Positions 30,259 to 38,199 of a DNA stretch of 64,000 bases are shown here, one piece after another (position 1 is the stretch's first letter; each line of letters begins with the position of its first letter). The DNA comes from Mycobacterium sp. GA-1285. GTDB taxonomy: Bacteria; Actinomycetota; Actinomycetes; Mycobacteriales; Mycobacteriaceae. The stretch spans positions 1-64,000 of the forward strand of contig NZ_LQIS01000045.1 of assembly GCF_001499905.1 (NCBI RefSeq). The letters run 5' to 3'. The translations under genes were made by a program, and so were the position numbers. The notes under the pieces were generated by a model, which had not been told where the DNA came from, ran no database searches, and worked only from the letters and a program-made list of their open reading frames with translations.

Positions 30259-31299
30259 ATGCCCATCGCAACGCCCGACGTGTACGCGGAGATGCTCGAC
30301 CGGGCCAAGGAGCACGGTTACGCCTTTCCGGCCATCAACTGCACCTCGTCGGAATCCGTCAACGCCGCGATCAAGGGCTTCGCCGACGCCGGCAGTGACG
30401 GAATCATCCAATTCTCCACGGGGGGCGCCGAATTCGCGTCGGGACTGGGGGTCAAGGACATGGTCACCGGCGCAGTCGCACTCGCCGAGTTCGCCCACGT
30501 CATCGCCGCGAGGTATCCGGTCACGGTGGCGCTGCACACCGACCACTGCCCGAAGGACAAGCTCGACACCTACGTGCGGCCACTGCTCGCCATTTCGCAA
30601 CAACGGGTCTCCGGCGGCGGGCAGCCGTTGTTCCAGTCGCACATGTGGGACGGCTCGGCGGTACCGCTCGACGAGAACCTCGAGCTCGCGCGCGAACTGC
30701 TCAAGGATGCCGCCGCGGCCAAGATCGTGCTGGAGATCGAGATCGGTGTGGTCGGCGGCGAGGAGGACGGTGTCGCCAATGAGATCAACGACAAGCTCTA
30801 CACCACCGCAGAGGATTTCGAGAAGACCGTCGAGGTGCTCGGCGCAGGCGAACATGGCAGGTACCTGCTGGCCGCGACATTCGGCAACGTGCACGGCGTG
30901 TACAAGCCGGGAAACGTCAAACTGCGGCCCGAAATACTCGCCGAGGGGCAGAAGGTCGCCGCTGCCAAACTCGGATTGAGTTCGGATGCAAAGCCTTTCG
31001 ACTTCGTCTTCCATGGCGGCTCAGGGTCGTTGAAGTCCGAGATCGAGGACGCGTTGCGCTACGGCGTGGTGAAGATGAACGTCGACACCGACACCCAGTA
31101 CGCCTTCACCCGGCCGGTGGCCGCGCACATGTTCACCAACTACGACGGCGTGCTGAAGATCGACGGAGAGGTCGGGGACAAGAAGGCCTACGATCCGCGC
31201 AGCTACCTCAAGAAGGCGGAGGCGTCGATGAGCGAACGCGTCGTCGAGGCGTGCCGCGATCTGCACAGCGCGGGTCGTTCGGTCACCGCGACTCGGTGA
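30259..31299 (+). CDS. fba: Class II fructose-bisphosphate aldolase
   Basis: 346 residues; the mycobacterial enzyme has 344. Zinc and catalytic residues of the class II type are visible: HTDHCPK (His and catalytic Asp), EIEIGVVGGEEDG, the second zinc His in ATFGNVHGVYKPG and DFVFHGGSGS (third His). It cleaves fructose 1,6-bisphosphate in glycolysis and forms it in gluconeogenesis, in the cytosol. The ribosome site is GAGAGGA. A strong bidirectional hairpin follows the gene. Confidence 0.97.
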   Translation: MPIATPDVYAEMLDRAKEHGYAFPAINCTSSESVNAAIKGFADAGSDGIIQFSTGGAEFASGLGVKDMVTGAVALAEFAHVIAARYPVTVALHTDHCPKDKLDTYVRPLLAISQQRVSGGGQPLFQSHMWDGSAVPLDENLELARELLKDAAAAKIVLEIEIGVVGGEEDGVANEINDKLYTTAEDFEKTVEVLGAGEHGRYLLAATFGNVHGVYKPGNVKLRPEILAEGQKVAAAKLGLSSDAKPFDFVFHGGSGSLKSEIEDALRYGVVKMNVDTDTQYAFTRPVAAHMFTNYDGVLKIDGEVGDKKAYDPRSYLKKAEASMSERVVEACRDLHSAGRSVTATR

Positions 31300-31315
31300 C
31301 TTCGGTGCACCAACC

Positions 31316-31343
31316 GTCGGTGCGCGGTCAGTAGCGCACCGAC
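31316..31343. terminator. Bidirectional hairpin terminator between fba and the convergent gene
   Basis: GTCGGTGCGC (31316-31325) and GCGCACCGAC (31334-31343) form a perfect 10-bp stem with an 8-nt loop, centred between the two convergent stop codons. It can serve both strands. Confidence 0.7.
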
Positions 31344-31344
31344 A

Positions 31345-32199
31345 TCACTGGGGGGCCTGGCAGATCTTCCACTGTTCGTCGTGGAATTCCAGATCGAAGC
31401 TGCGCTGCGACCGGGTCTGGGGAGCGTAAGCCATGAACGCCGTCACGTTCGCCTCCGCGTGGTCTCCGTTGATCACCACCTGGTCGATGCTCGCGACCAC
31501 GGGATACCGCTTGGCGGCGGCGACCCGTTCGTGCGTCTCCTCCCATTTCTTGTCGTCGAACCTGACGTAGCTGTCCCGCTTGGCGCCGCAGGTGATGCTG
31601 CGCAGTTTGGCCAGATCGCCGTTCTGGATCGCGGTGTCGAACTCCTCGATGGTGTTGCGGACCATCTCCTCCTGCGATACCTTCGGCCTCGAGTCCCGGG
31701 TCAACAAGACGGTGCCGAGCACCGCGATAGCCACCAGCGCGGCGATGACCAGCACCACGGCCACCACCCAACCCCAACTGCGGCGCTGCCGCGGCGGGCC
31801 GGGAGCGTCGTCACGGGGCGGAATGACCTGCGGGGCAACGGGTTTCTGCTGTCCGGCGGTACCGGGAGAGGAGAACACCTCGGTGGCCGGTTCGGCCGGG
31901 GTGTCGATCTTCTGCGTCGTGCCCGCGTCGAATCCGGAGGGCGCGGTGAATCGGCGCTCACCCGGCTCGGTGCCCGGCGCCGGTTGTCCCTGCGGCTGGG
32001 TGGTCGTCATCACCTCCGTCGCGGGCTCCTGGTCGCCATGCGGTTCGATCACCTCGGTGACCGGGTCGGCGTCGCGCACCTCGCCGGAGTCGGCGCTTTC
32101 GCTCTCGGGTGCTTCGGGATTCTCGGAGGCGTGAACGTCCGAGGCGTCCGACCCGTCCGGAACTTTGTCCGGCTGATCAGGCCCTGATGGATTCGACAT
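31345..32199 (-). CDS. Rv0361-like membrane protein with extracytoplasmic NTF2-like domain
   Basis: 284 residues. The first 145 residues are a disordered acidic/Pro-rich cytoplasmic part with repeated PATEV motifs. One span follows (WGWVVAVVLVIAALVAIAVLGTVLL), then an outside domain (EEMVRNTIEEFDTAIQNGDLAKLRSITCGAKRDSY) with two Cys and ending in FDLEFHDEQWKICQAPQ. Place beside fba and DUF3151 matches Rv0361 (from memory). The repeated PATEV motif may be a protein-binding or phosphorylation element. Function is unknown. Confidence 0.8.
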   Translation of the reverse strand: MSNPSGPDQPDKVPDGSDASDVHASENPEAPESESADSGEVRDADPVTEVIEPHGDQEPATEVMTTTQPQGQPAPGTEPGERRFTAPSGFDAGTTQKIDTPAEPATEVFSSPGTAGQQKPVAPQVIPPRDDAPGPPRQRRSWGWVVAVVLVIAALVAIAVLGTVLLTRDSRPKVSQEEMVRNTIEEFDTAIQNGDLAKLRSITCGAKRDSYVRFDDKKWEETHERVAAAKRYPVVASIDQVVINGDHAEANVTAFMAYAPQTRSQRSFDLEFHDEQWKICQAPQ

Positions 32200-32309
32200 G
32201 CCTGCTGGGTCCTCCCTTACGACGCTACGGCGGGAAGCTTAGTCACCGCCGTCGGGTCCTCGCTCGTACCGGTGCGTTGCCGGCCGACGCGCACGGCACA
32301 ATGGGGGCC

Positions 32310-32726
32310 ATGACAAGGATGGGTGATCTGCTCGGGCCGGACCCGGTACTGCTGCCCGGCGACAGCGGCGCCGAAGCCGAACTCGCCGCCGGGGAGAAGC
32401 CCGCGATCGTAGCGGCCGCGCATCCGTCAGCCTCGGTCGCCTGGGCGACGCTGGCCGAGGAGGCCCTCTCCGACGACCGGGCGATCACCGCGTACGCCTA
32501 TGCGCGCACCGGATATCACCGCGGCCTGGATCAGTTGCGCCGCAACGGCTGGAAGGGCTTCGGTCCCGTGCCCTACCGCCACGAGCCCAACCGTGGATTC
32601 CTGCGCTGTGTCGCGGCCCTGGCGCGGGCGGCCGACGCGATCGGGGAGACCGACGAGAACCAGCGCTGCCTGGACCTGCTCGACGACTGCGATCCGTCGG
32701 CGCGGGCCGAACTCGGGCTTGCCTGA
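32310..32726 (+). CDS. DUF3151 protein (Rv0360c-like)
   Basis: 138 residues from ATG 32310; an ATG 9 bp upstream is also in frame. The sequence MTRMGDLLGPDPVLLPGD, then ASVAWATLAEEALSDDRAITAYAYARTGYHRGLDQLRRNGWKGFGPVPY, is a highly conserved actinobacterial family of unknown function. The helical middle resembles a TPR-like unit (ALARAADAIGETDENQRCLDLLDDCDP). It is divergent from the Rv0361-like gene (110-bp spacer) and abuts the convergent CDF gene with no gap. Confidence 0.88.
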   Translation: MTRMGDLLGPDPVLLPGDSGAEAELAAGEKPAIVAAAHPSASVAWATLAEEALSDDRAITAYAYARTGYHRGLDQLRRNGWKGFGPVPYRHEPNRGFLRCVAALARAADAIGETDENQRCLDLLDDCDPSARAELGLA

Positions 32727-33617
32727 CTACTCAGCCTCGCAATTGCAGTTTGCGGTGCCGTCGCCCGGCTCCACCTGAACCGTCGCATGGTCCAACCCGC
32801 GTTCGGTCAGCACGGCACGCGCATCGTCGAGCACCAGCGCCGAATCCCGGTCGCTGGTCAGGTGGGCGGTGACCATGTCCTTGCCCGGCACCAGAGTCCA
32901 GACGTGCAGATCGTGCACATCGGTCACGCCCTCGACCGCACACAGCGCGGATCGCAACTCCTCGACGTCGATGTGGGCGGGCGAGGACTCCGACAGGATC
33001 CGCAGGGCCGCCCGGGCCAGTGAGAACGCCCGCGGCAACACCCACAGCGCGACGAACACCGCGACCACGACGTCGGCGTACGGCCAGTGCGTCGTGACGG
33101 TGACGATGCCCGCGATCAGCACGCCGATGCTGCCGACGGTGTCGGCGACGACCTCCATGTAAGCGCCCTTGACTGCCAGGCTCGTCTTGGAGTGCGAGCG
33201 CAGCAGCAGCACGACGACGGCGTTGGCGAGAAGGCCCGCCAGTGCCACGACGATCATCGGCACACCGGGCACCTCGGGCGCATCCCCGATCCGTTCGATC
33301 GCCTCGAACAGGATGAATGCCGCGACGCCGAGCAGCAGTACCGCGTTGGCCACCGCGGTGAACACCTCGGCGCGGTGCCAGCCGTACGTACGGGCCGGGG
33401 AGGTGCTGCCCTTGCGGGCCAGCAACACCGCGGTCAGACCCATGAACATCGCGACCAGATCGGTCAGCATGTGGCCGGCGTCGGCCAGCAGCGCTATCGA
33501 GTTGATCATCAGCGCCGTGACGAGCTCGATCACGAAGAAGGCGGTGAGGATCGCCGCCGCGATGACCATCCGGCTGACCCGGGTGTCGCGTCCGCTGTGA
33601 TCGTGGCCGGCGCCCAT
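32727..33617 (-). CDS. Cation diffusion facilitator metal transporter
   Basis: 296 residues from ATG 33617. Six spans with the CDF metal sites: HDHSGRD at the N-terminus, LLADAGHMLTDLVAMF in span 2 (HxxxD) and MEVVADTVGSIGVLIAG in span 5. The cytosolic C-terminal domain (VEELRSALCAVEGVTDVHDLHVWTLVPGKDMVTAHL) is typical. It ends in a Cys/Asn motif (ANCNCEAE) that may bind metal. It exports Zn2+ or a similar divalent cation with proton antiport. A perfect palindrome 9 bp upstream of the start suggests control by an ArsR/SmtB-type sensor. Confidence 0.92.
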   Translation of the reverse strand: MGAGHDHSGRDTRVSRMVIAAAILTAFFVIELVTALMINSIALLADAGHMLTDLVAMFMGLTAVLLARKGSTSPARTYGWHRAEVFTAVANAVLLLGVAAFILFEAIERIGDAPEVPGVPMIVVALAGLLANAVVVLLLRSHSKTSLAVKGAYMEVVADTVGSIGVLIAGIVTVTTHWPYADVVVAVFVALWVLPRAFSLARAALRILSESSPAHIDVEELRSALCAVEGVTDVHDLHVWTLVPGKDMVTAHLTSDRDSALVLDDARAVLTERGLDHATVQVEPGDGTANCNCEAE

Positions 33618-33626
33618 GGCAAGCAA

Positions 33627-33650
33627 ATATATGCGTAAATCCGCATATAT
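33627..33650. promoter_or_regulatory. Palindromic operator upstream of the CDF transporter
   Basis: ATATATGCG (33627-33635) and CGCATATAT (33642-33650) form a perfect 9-bp inverted repeat with 6-bp spacer, 9 bp from the transporter start. The AT-rich arms stand out in this GC-rich DNA and match the style of ArsR/SmtB metal-sensor operators. No regulator gene is adjacent, so it would act in trans. Confidence 0.65.
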
Positions 33651-33690
33651 AGCAAGGTTGCGGTCCGGCGCGCGCTCATCGCGGGCGGTG

Positions 33691-34473
33691 TCAGAGCCAG
33701 GCCGACCAGAACCGCGTCAGATCGCCGCCCAGCCACACCAGCGGGCGCGGCACGCCCGAGAAGTCGAAGAACCACAGGACCAGCTGCCAGAACCACCGGT
33801 TGAGTCCGGGGGTGAAGAGCAGCAGCAGCAAGACCAGCAATCCCCACTGCTTGGCCGGAGCCACCGCTCGCTGGGTCTGCGGGCTCAGGTGCGGCTCGAG
33901 TGCGCCGTACCCGTCCAGCCCGGGTACCGGAAGCATGTTCAGCAGCAACGCCGTCACCTGAAGAAAGCCCAGGAACGCCACGCCGGACCAGAAGACGCCG
34001 TGCGCGGGATCGTAGAGCGTGCTCGTCAGCACCAACAGCAGCGCCGCGAACACCAGGTTGGTGAACGGCCCCGCAAGGCTGACCAGCGTGCGCTGACGTG
34101 GCGTCATCCAGCCGGTCTGGACATACACCGCACCACCGGGCAGGCCGATCCCGCCGATCGCGATGATCGCGATCGGCAACCCGATCGACAACAGCGGGTT
34201 GGAGTATTTGAGCGGGTTGAGCGTCAGGTAGCCGCGCACCGCGACGTCGCGGTCGCCGAACCGCCATGCGGTGTAGGCGTGGGCGAACTCGTGCACGCAC
34301 AGCGACACCAACCAGCCCGCGATCACGAACGTGAACACCCCGACATAGGCCAGCGGTCGCGAGATCTCCGTCGCACAAGCCCATGCGGCCACCCCGCCGG
34401 CCACTGTGGCCGCCACGATCGCGAGGAAGACGGGGCTGGGCCGCACCGACTGGTGCAGCGGACGAACGCTCAC
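33691..34473 (-). CDS. Site-2 protease (M50) family membrane protein, Rv0359-like
   Basis: 260 residues, about six spans. The zinc-metalloprotease motif HEFAH is in SLCVHEFAHAYTAWRFGD. The second ligand region is LLNMLPVPGLDGYGALEPHL (Asp in LDGYGA). Such intramembrane proteases cleave anti-sigma factors or other membrane proteins; this one lacks the PDZ domain of Rip1-type enzymes. It lies 19 bp downstream of the Rv0358-like gene on the same strand. Confidence 0.88.
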   Translation of the reverse strand: MSVRPLHQSVRPSPVFLAIVAATVAGGVAAWACATEISRPLAYVGVFTFVIAGWLVSLCVHEFAHAYTAWRFGDRDVAVRGYLTLNPLKYSNPLLSIGLPIAIIAIGGIGLPGGAVYVQTGWMTPRQRTLVSLAGPFTNLVFAALLLVLTSTLYDPAHGVFWSGVAFLGFLQVTALLLNMLPVPGLDGYGALEPHLSPQTQRAVAPAKQWGLLVLLLLLFTPGLNRWFWQLVLWFFDFSGVPRPLVWLGGDLTRFWSAWL

Positions 34474-34492
34474 GGGTCGACGCTACCCGAGG

Positions 34493-35095
34493 TCAGCGCA
34501 CCCGCAGCCAGCCTTCGGTGTGCCGGTAGAACGTCGAGCGCTGCACCGGGCGGGCGGCCATCACCCCGTCCCGGACCACGATGGCGCCGGAGGTCCCGAG
34601 CTGGGCGGCCCGACCCGTCACCCACCGTTGCGGGCGCATGCGACGGGACAGCACGGTGGCGCGCAAACCGGGCATCGTCGGCGTCGGTTCGATGCGCACT
34701 GCGGCCGCCGCTCCGTCGAAGAGCACCTCGTCGTCGACCACTGCCTCGCCGATCAAATCGGCGGGCGCCGAACCCTTCTCGAGCGCGCCCTCGCCGAGCC
34801 AGAACGCGGCGCCGACGAGCGCGGTTCCCCGGTCGTCGCGAATCAGCGGCACCCGGGTGGCCCGCCCGCGCAGAGCCCAGCGCGCCTGCCACGGCTGCCG
34901 CACGTGGGCCACCTCGACATCGAGCCGATCGGTGCGCAGCAGCCGGGTCAGCACCGCCGCCACGTCGGCCTCGGAGCCGACGACAATCAGGCGACGGCAG
35001 GGGGCATCCGATGAGTCGGCAACCGGGAGTCCGCGCAGCGCGGACGGTATCCGCCGTCGGCCGAACCGCAACACCACGACGTCAGCGGTGTTCAA
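34493..35095 (-). CDS. Conserved protein, Rv0358-like
   Basis: 200 residues from TTG 35095, preferred because GAGGAG lies six bases before it; the frame stays open to a TTG at 35146 with no ribosome site. No catalytic motif is recognised. The central part (DVVVLRFGRRRIPSALRGLPVADSSDAPCRRLIVVGSEADVAAVLTRLLRTDRLDVEVAHV) looks like a Rossmann-like alpha/beta fold, perhaps related to lipid kinase-like domains. It is divergent from purA with about 93 bp between starts. Function is unknown. Confidence 0.75.
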   Translation of the reverse strand: MNTADVVVLRFGRRRIPSALRGLPVADSSDAPCRRLIVVGSEADVAAVLTRLLRTDRLDVEVAHVRQPWQARWALRGRATRVPLIRDDRGTALVGAAFWLGEGALEKGSAPADLIGEAVVDDEVLFDGAAAAVRIEPTPTMPGLRATVLSRRMRPQRWVTGRAAQLGTSGAIVVRDGVMAARPVQRSTFYRHTEGWLRVR

Positions 35096-35188
35096 GTTCG
35101 GCTCCTCGCAAGTGGCTGGGATAGGGTGACTCACCGGCTGCAACAAGGTTTCGGTGCAAGAGTAGCCAGGAATTGCGAGGTCCTAGTC

Positions 35189-36484
35189 ATGCCGGCAATC
35201 GTGCTCATCGGCGCGCAATGGGGCGACGAGGGCAAAGGTAAAGCCACCGACCTGCTCGGTGGACGCGTCCAGTGGGTGGTGCGTTATCAGGGCGGCAACA
35301 ACGCCGGCCACACCGTCGTACTGCCGACGGGTGAGAACTTCGCCCTCCACCTGATCCCGTCGGGGATTCTCACCCCGGGCGTGACCAACGTCATCGGCAA
35401 CGGCGTGGTGGTCGACCCGGGCGTGCTCCTCACGGAGCTGCAGGGGCTCGTCGATCGCGGCGTGGACACCGAGCGGCTGCTGATCTCCGCGGACGCACAC
35501 CTGCTGATGCCTTATCACGTCGCGATCGACAAGGTCGTCGAGCGGTATGCGGGCAGCAAGAAGATCGGCACCACCGGCCGCGGGATCGGCCCCTGCTATC
35601 AGGACAAGATCGCCAGGATCGGCATCCGAATGGCCGACGTGCTGGATCCCGTGTTGCTGGCCGAAAAGATCGAGGCCGCACTGGATTTCAAGAACCAGGT
35701 GCTCGTCAAGATCTACAATCGCAAGGCGCTCGACGCCGCGGAGGTGGTCGACAGCCTGCTCAGCCAGGCCGAGGGCTTCAAACACCGCATCGCCGACACG
35801 CGGTACCTGCTCAACACGGCCTTGGAGAAGGGCGAGACGGTGCTGTTGGAGGGCTCCCAGGGCACCCTGCTCGATGTGGACCACGGCACGTATCCCTTTG
35901 TGACGTCGTCGAATCCGACAGCGGGTGGTGCCGCGGTGGGATCGGGAATCGGCCCGACGCGGATCACGACGGTGCTCGGCATCCTCAAGGCCTACACGAC
36001 GCGCGTCGGCTCGGGCCCGTTTCCGACCGAGCTGTTCGACGAGAAGGGTGAGTACCTGTCCAAGACGGGCGGCGAGTTCGGCGTGACGACCGGCAGGCGA
36101 CGCAGGTGCGGCTGGTTCGATGCCGTCATCGCCCGATACGCCACCCGGGTCAACGGCATCACCGACTACTTCCTCACCAAACTCGACGTGCTGTCCAGCC
36201 TCGAGACCGTGCCGGTGTGTGTCGGGTACCGGGTACACGGCCAGCGCCTGGACGACATGCCGATGACACAGTCCGAGATCGCGCATGCCGAGCCCATCTA
36301 CGAGGAGCTGCCCGGCTGGTGGGAGGACATCTCCGGGGCCCGCGAGTTCGAGGACCTGCCTGCCAAGGCGCGCGACTATGTGTTGCGGGTCGAAGAGCTT
36401 GCCGGAGCGCATGTTTCGTGTATCGGCGTCGGCCCCGGCCGAGACCAGACGATCGTGCGCCGCGACATCCTGGCGCAGTCGTGA
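35189..36484 (+). CDS. purA: Adenylosuccinate synthetase
   Basis: 431 residues; the M. tuberculosis enzyme has 432. Motifs: the GTP P-loop GAQWGDEGKGK at about residues 8-18 with catalytic Asp13 and His41 in NNAGHTVV, the IMP loop KKIGTTGRGIGP, EGSQGTLLDVDHGTYPFVTSSN and the GTP-base region FLTKLDVLSS. It joins aspartate and IMP using GTP, the first step of the AMP branch. The ATG at 35189 matches the family start; the longer open frame upstream is not used. Confidence 0.97.
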   Translation: MPAIVLIGAQWGDEGKGKATDLLGGRVQWVVRYQGGNNAGHTVVLPTGENFALHLIPSGILTPGVTNVIGNGVVVDPGVLLTELQGLVDRGVDTERLLISADAHLLMPYHVAIDKVVERYAGSKKIGTTGRGIGPCYQDKIARIGIRMADVLDPVLLAEKIEAALDFKNQVLVKIYNRKALDAAEVVDSLLSQAEGFKHRIADTRYLLNTALEKGETVLLEGSQGTLLDVDHGTYPFVTSSNPTAGGAAVGSGIGPTRITTVLGILKAYTTRVGSGPFPTELFDEKGEYLSKTGGEFGVTTGRRRRCGWFDAVIARYATRVNGITDYFLTKLDVLSSLETVPVCVGYRVHGQRLDDMPMTQSEIAHAEPIYEELPGWWEDISGAREFEDLPAKARDYVLRVEELAGAHVSCIGVGPGRDQTIVRRDILAQS

Positions 36485-36536
36485 TGTGGGGGCACCGCCC
36501 GCTTGCGGGGGACGCTTGCGCGAAGAACCGACGGCT

Positions 36537-37169
36537 ATGACGGATCCGCACCTCGAAGATCCCGACTACGACAAACACGGCGGCTTCCCGAACTATCAAC
36601 GGGCCGAGCCGGGGCCGGGATTCGGCCGGTTCCTGGCGGCGATGCGCCGTGCGCAGGACCTCGCGGTGTCGGCCGACCCGGACGGAGACACCTGGGAGCG
36701 AGCCGCCGACCAGGCCGAGGCCTTGGTGGAACTGCTCGACCCGTTCCGCGCGGCCGAGGGTGTCGGCCCGGCGAACCGGGTGCCGTCGCTGCCCGGTGCA
36801 GGCAGCCTGCTGATGCCGCCGTACCGGAAGGTGCAGCTCGACCCGGACGGGGTCACCCTGAAGGTGGAGTTCAGCCGGTACCACGTCGGCGGCAACTCCG
36901 CCGTGCACGGTGGAGTGCTGCCGCTGCTGTTCGACTCGGTGTTCGGCATGGTGATCCACGCCGTCGGCCGCCCGATCAGCCGCACCGGTTTCCTGCATGT
37001 CGACTATCGCAAGGTGACCCCGATCGACACCGAGCTGTCGGCCCGTGGCTGGCTGCGTGAAGCCCAGGGACGCAAGGCGTTCGTCAACGCCGAGCTGCGC
37101 GATCCGGACGACAACCTGCTCGCCGAGGCCAACGGGTTGATGATCCAGCTGCTCGCCGGACAGCCGTGA
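36537..37169 (+). CDS. PaaI-like hotdog-fold thioesterase family protein
   Basis: 210 residues from ATG 36537. The C-terminal two thirds are a hotdog fold: RYHVGGNSAVHGGVLPLLFDSVFGMV carries the HGG motif, then GFLHVDYRKVTPIDTELSARGWL and ANGLMIQLL. The N-terminal 70 residues are a family-specific helical part. From memory, Rv0356c has this size and lies beside purA. It probably hydrolyses an acyl-CoA; the substrate is unknown. It is on the same strand as purA with a 52-bp gap. Confidence 0.82.
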   Translation: MTDPHLEDPDYDKHGGFPNYQRAEPGPGFGRFLAAMRRAQDLAVSADPDGDTWERAADQAEALVELLDPFRAAEGVGPANRVPSLPGAGSLLMPPYRKVQLDPDGVTLKVEFSRYHVGGNSAVHGGVLPLLFDSVFGMVIHAVGRPISRTGFLHVDYRKVTPIDTELSARGWLREAQGRKAFVNAELRDPDDNLLAEANGLMIQLLAGQP

Positions 37170-37261
37170 GGTCGGTGCGCGCAGACTGTGCTACAGCGGC
37201 AGCGGATCCGGGTAATTGTGATCTTCCCGCAGTCTCGGAGGCCTGATGACACGATCACGAC

Positions 37262-37930
37262 GTGACCATCAACCACACCGACCCGCCCCGGCACCTGACC
37301 ACCCCACGCTCGGCGGCCCTAGCGGGCGTGCTCTTCGCGCTGTTGTTCGGGGCGGCGCTCGTGCTGATCCGTCTGGCGTTACCCGAGGGTGAGCAGCCAG
37401 GATCGCAGTGGGTGCGCGAAGGAAGCGCCAATCTGCGCATCGCAGCGATCCTCATGCCGTTCGCGGGAATCGCGTTTCTCTGGTTTATGGGTGTCGTGCG
37501 GGACGGGATGGGCGGCTACGAGGACAAGTTCTTCTCGACGGCTTTCCTCGGCAGCGGCCTTCTGTTCCTGGCGATGATGTTCGTCGCCATCGGCGTCGGT
37601 GCCGGCTTGGAGCGCAGCGGCGGAGTGACCGATGCGGGGGTGGCGGTCTTCGGGCAGATGGTCTTGATGGTCGTCTCGAAGACTTATGCGCTGCGAATGG
37701 CTGCGGTGTTCATGATCTCGCTCGCCACGATCTGGCTGAGGACACGACTCATGCCGCGGTGGTTGGCCATCGCCACGTATGCCGTGGCGGGGGGAGTGCT
37801 GCTGGCCGGTGATCTGAGCATGTGGCTGGTGCTGACCTTTCCCGCCTGGGTTCTGGTGGTCAGCGTGCTGCTGTTGACGCGGACGGGGCTCAGCGCGGCC
37901 GCGGCACCGGATCTTCCGACGCCACCCTGA
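37262..37930 (+). CDS. Multi-pass membrane protein, unknown function
   Basis: 222 residues from GTG. About six hydrophobic segments are visible, starting AALAGVLFALLFGAALVLIRLAL, and ending VWLVLTFPAWVLVVSVLLLTRTG-like. No catalytic or transport motif is recognised. Between spans 1 and 2 there is a Gly/Glu-rich outer loop (PEGEQPGSQWVREGSANLR). It stands alone, followed by the convergent ferredoxin gene. Function is unknown. Confidence 0.7.
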   Translation: MTINHTDPPRHLTTPRSAALAGVLFALLFGAALVLIRLALPEGEQPGSQWVREGSANLRIAAILMPFAGIAFLWFMGVVRDGMGGYEDKFFSTAFLGSGLLFLAMMFVAIGVGAGLERSGGVTDAGVAVFGQMVLMVVSKTYALRMAAVFMISLATIWLRTRLMPRWLAIATYAVAGGVLLAGDLSMWLVLTFPAWVLVVSVLLLTRTGLSAAAAPDLPTPP

Positions 37931-37972
37931 CCAACGGCCCCTTGGAGAGATGGCCATTCGACCCCCGGCGGG

Positions 37973-38194
37973 TCAGGATTCCGAGAGCCGCAAAGCCTGT
38001 GCCGGACAGAGCTTCACGGCTTCACGGGCGTGGTCGAGCTCATCGTCGGGGACCTCGGCTGTCTGGACGGCCCCGCCGTCCGTATCGGCCAGGACCACGA
38101 CGATGCCGTCGTCGTCCTGGTCGAAAACGGCGCTGGCGGACATCACGCAGTTGCCCGCCTGGATGCAGACGTCGCGGTCCGCGTGCACCTTCAT
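37973..38194 (-). CDS. [3Fe-4S]-type ferredoxin, P450 partner
   Basis: 73 residues from ATG 38194, fixed by the GGAGGTGA ribosome site immediately upstream. Cluster ligands: CIQAGNC (Cys-x5-Cys, Ala at the position where four-cluster ferredoxins have the second Cys) and CPAQAL near the end. That pattern fits a single 3Fe-4S cluster. It starts 5 bp after the P450 stop, so the two form an operon and this is the likely electron donor to the P450. Confidence 0.9.
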   Translation of the reverse strand: MKVHADRDVCIQAGNCVMSASAVFDQDDDGIVVVLADTDGGAVQTAEVPDDELDHAREAVKLCPAQALRLSES

Positions 38195-38199
38195 TTCCG

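Noticed and set aside
36498..36509. Inverted repeat CCCGC/GCGGG after purA as terminator
   Set aside because: The loop would be only two bases, or the stem four pairs; too weak without a T-run.
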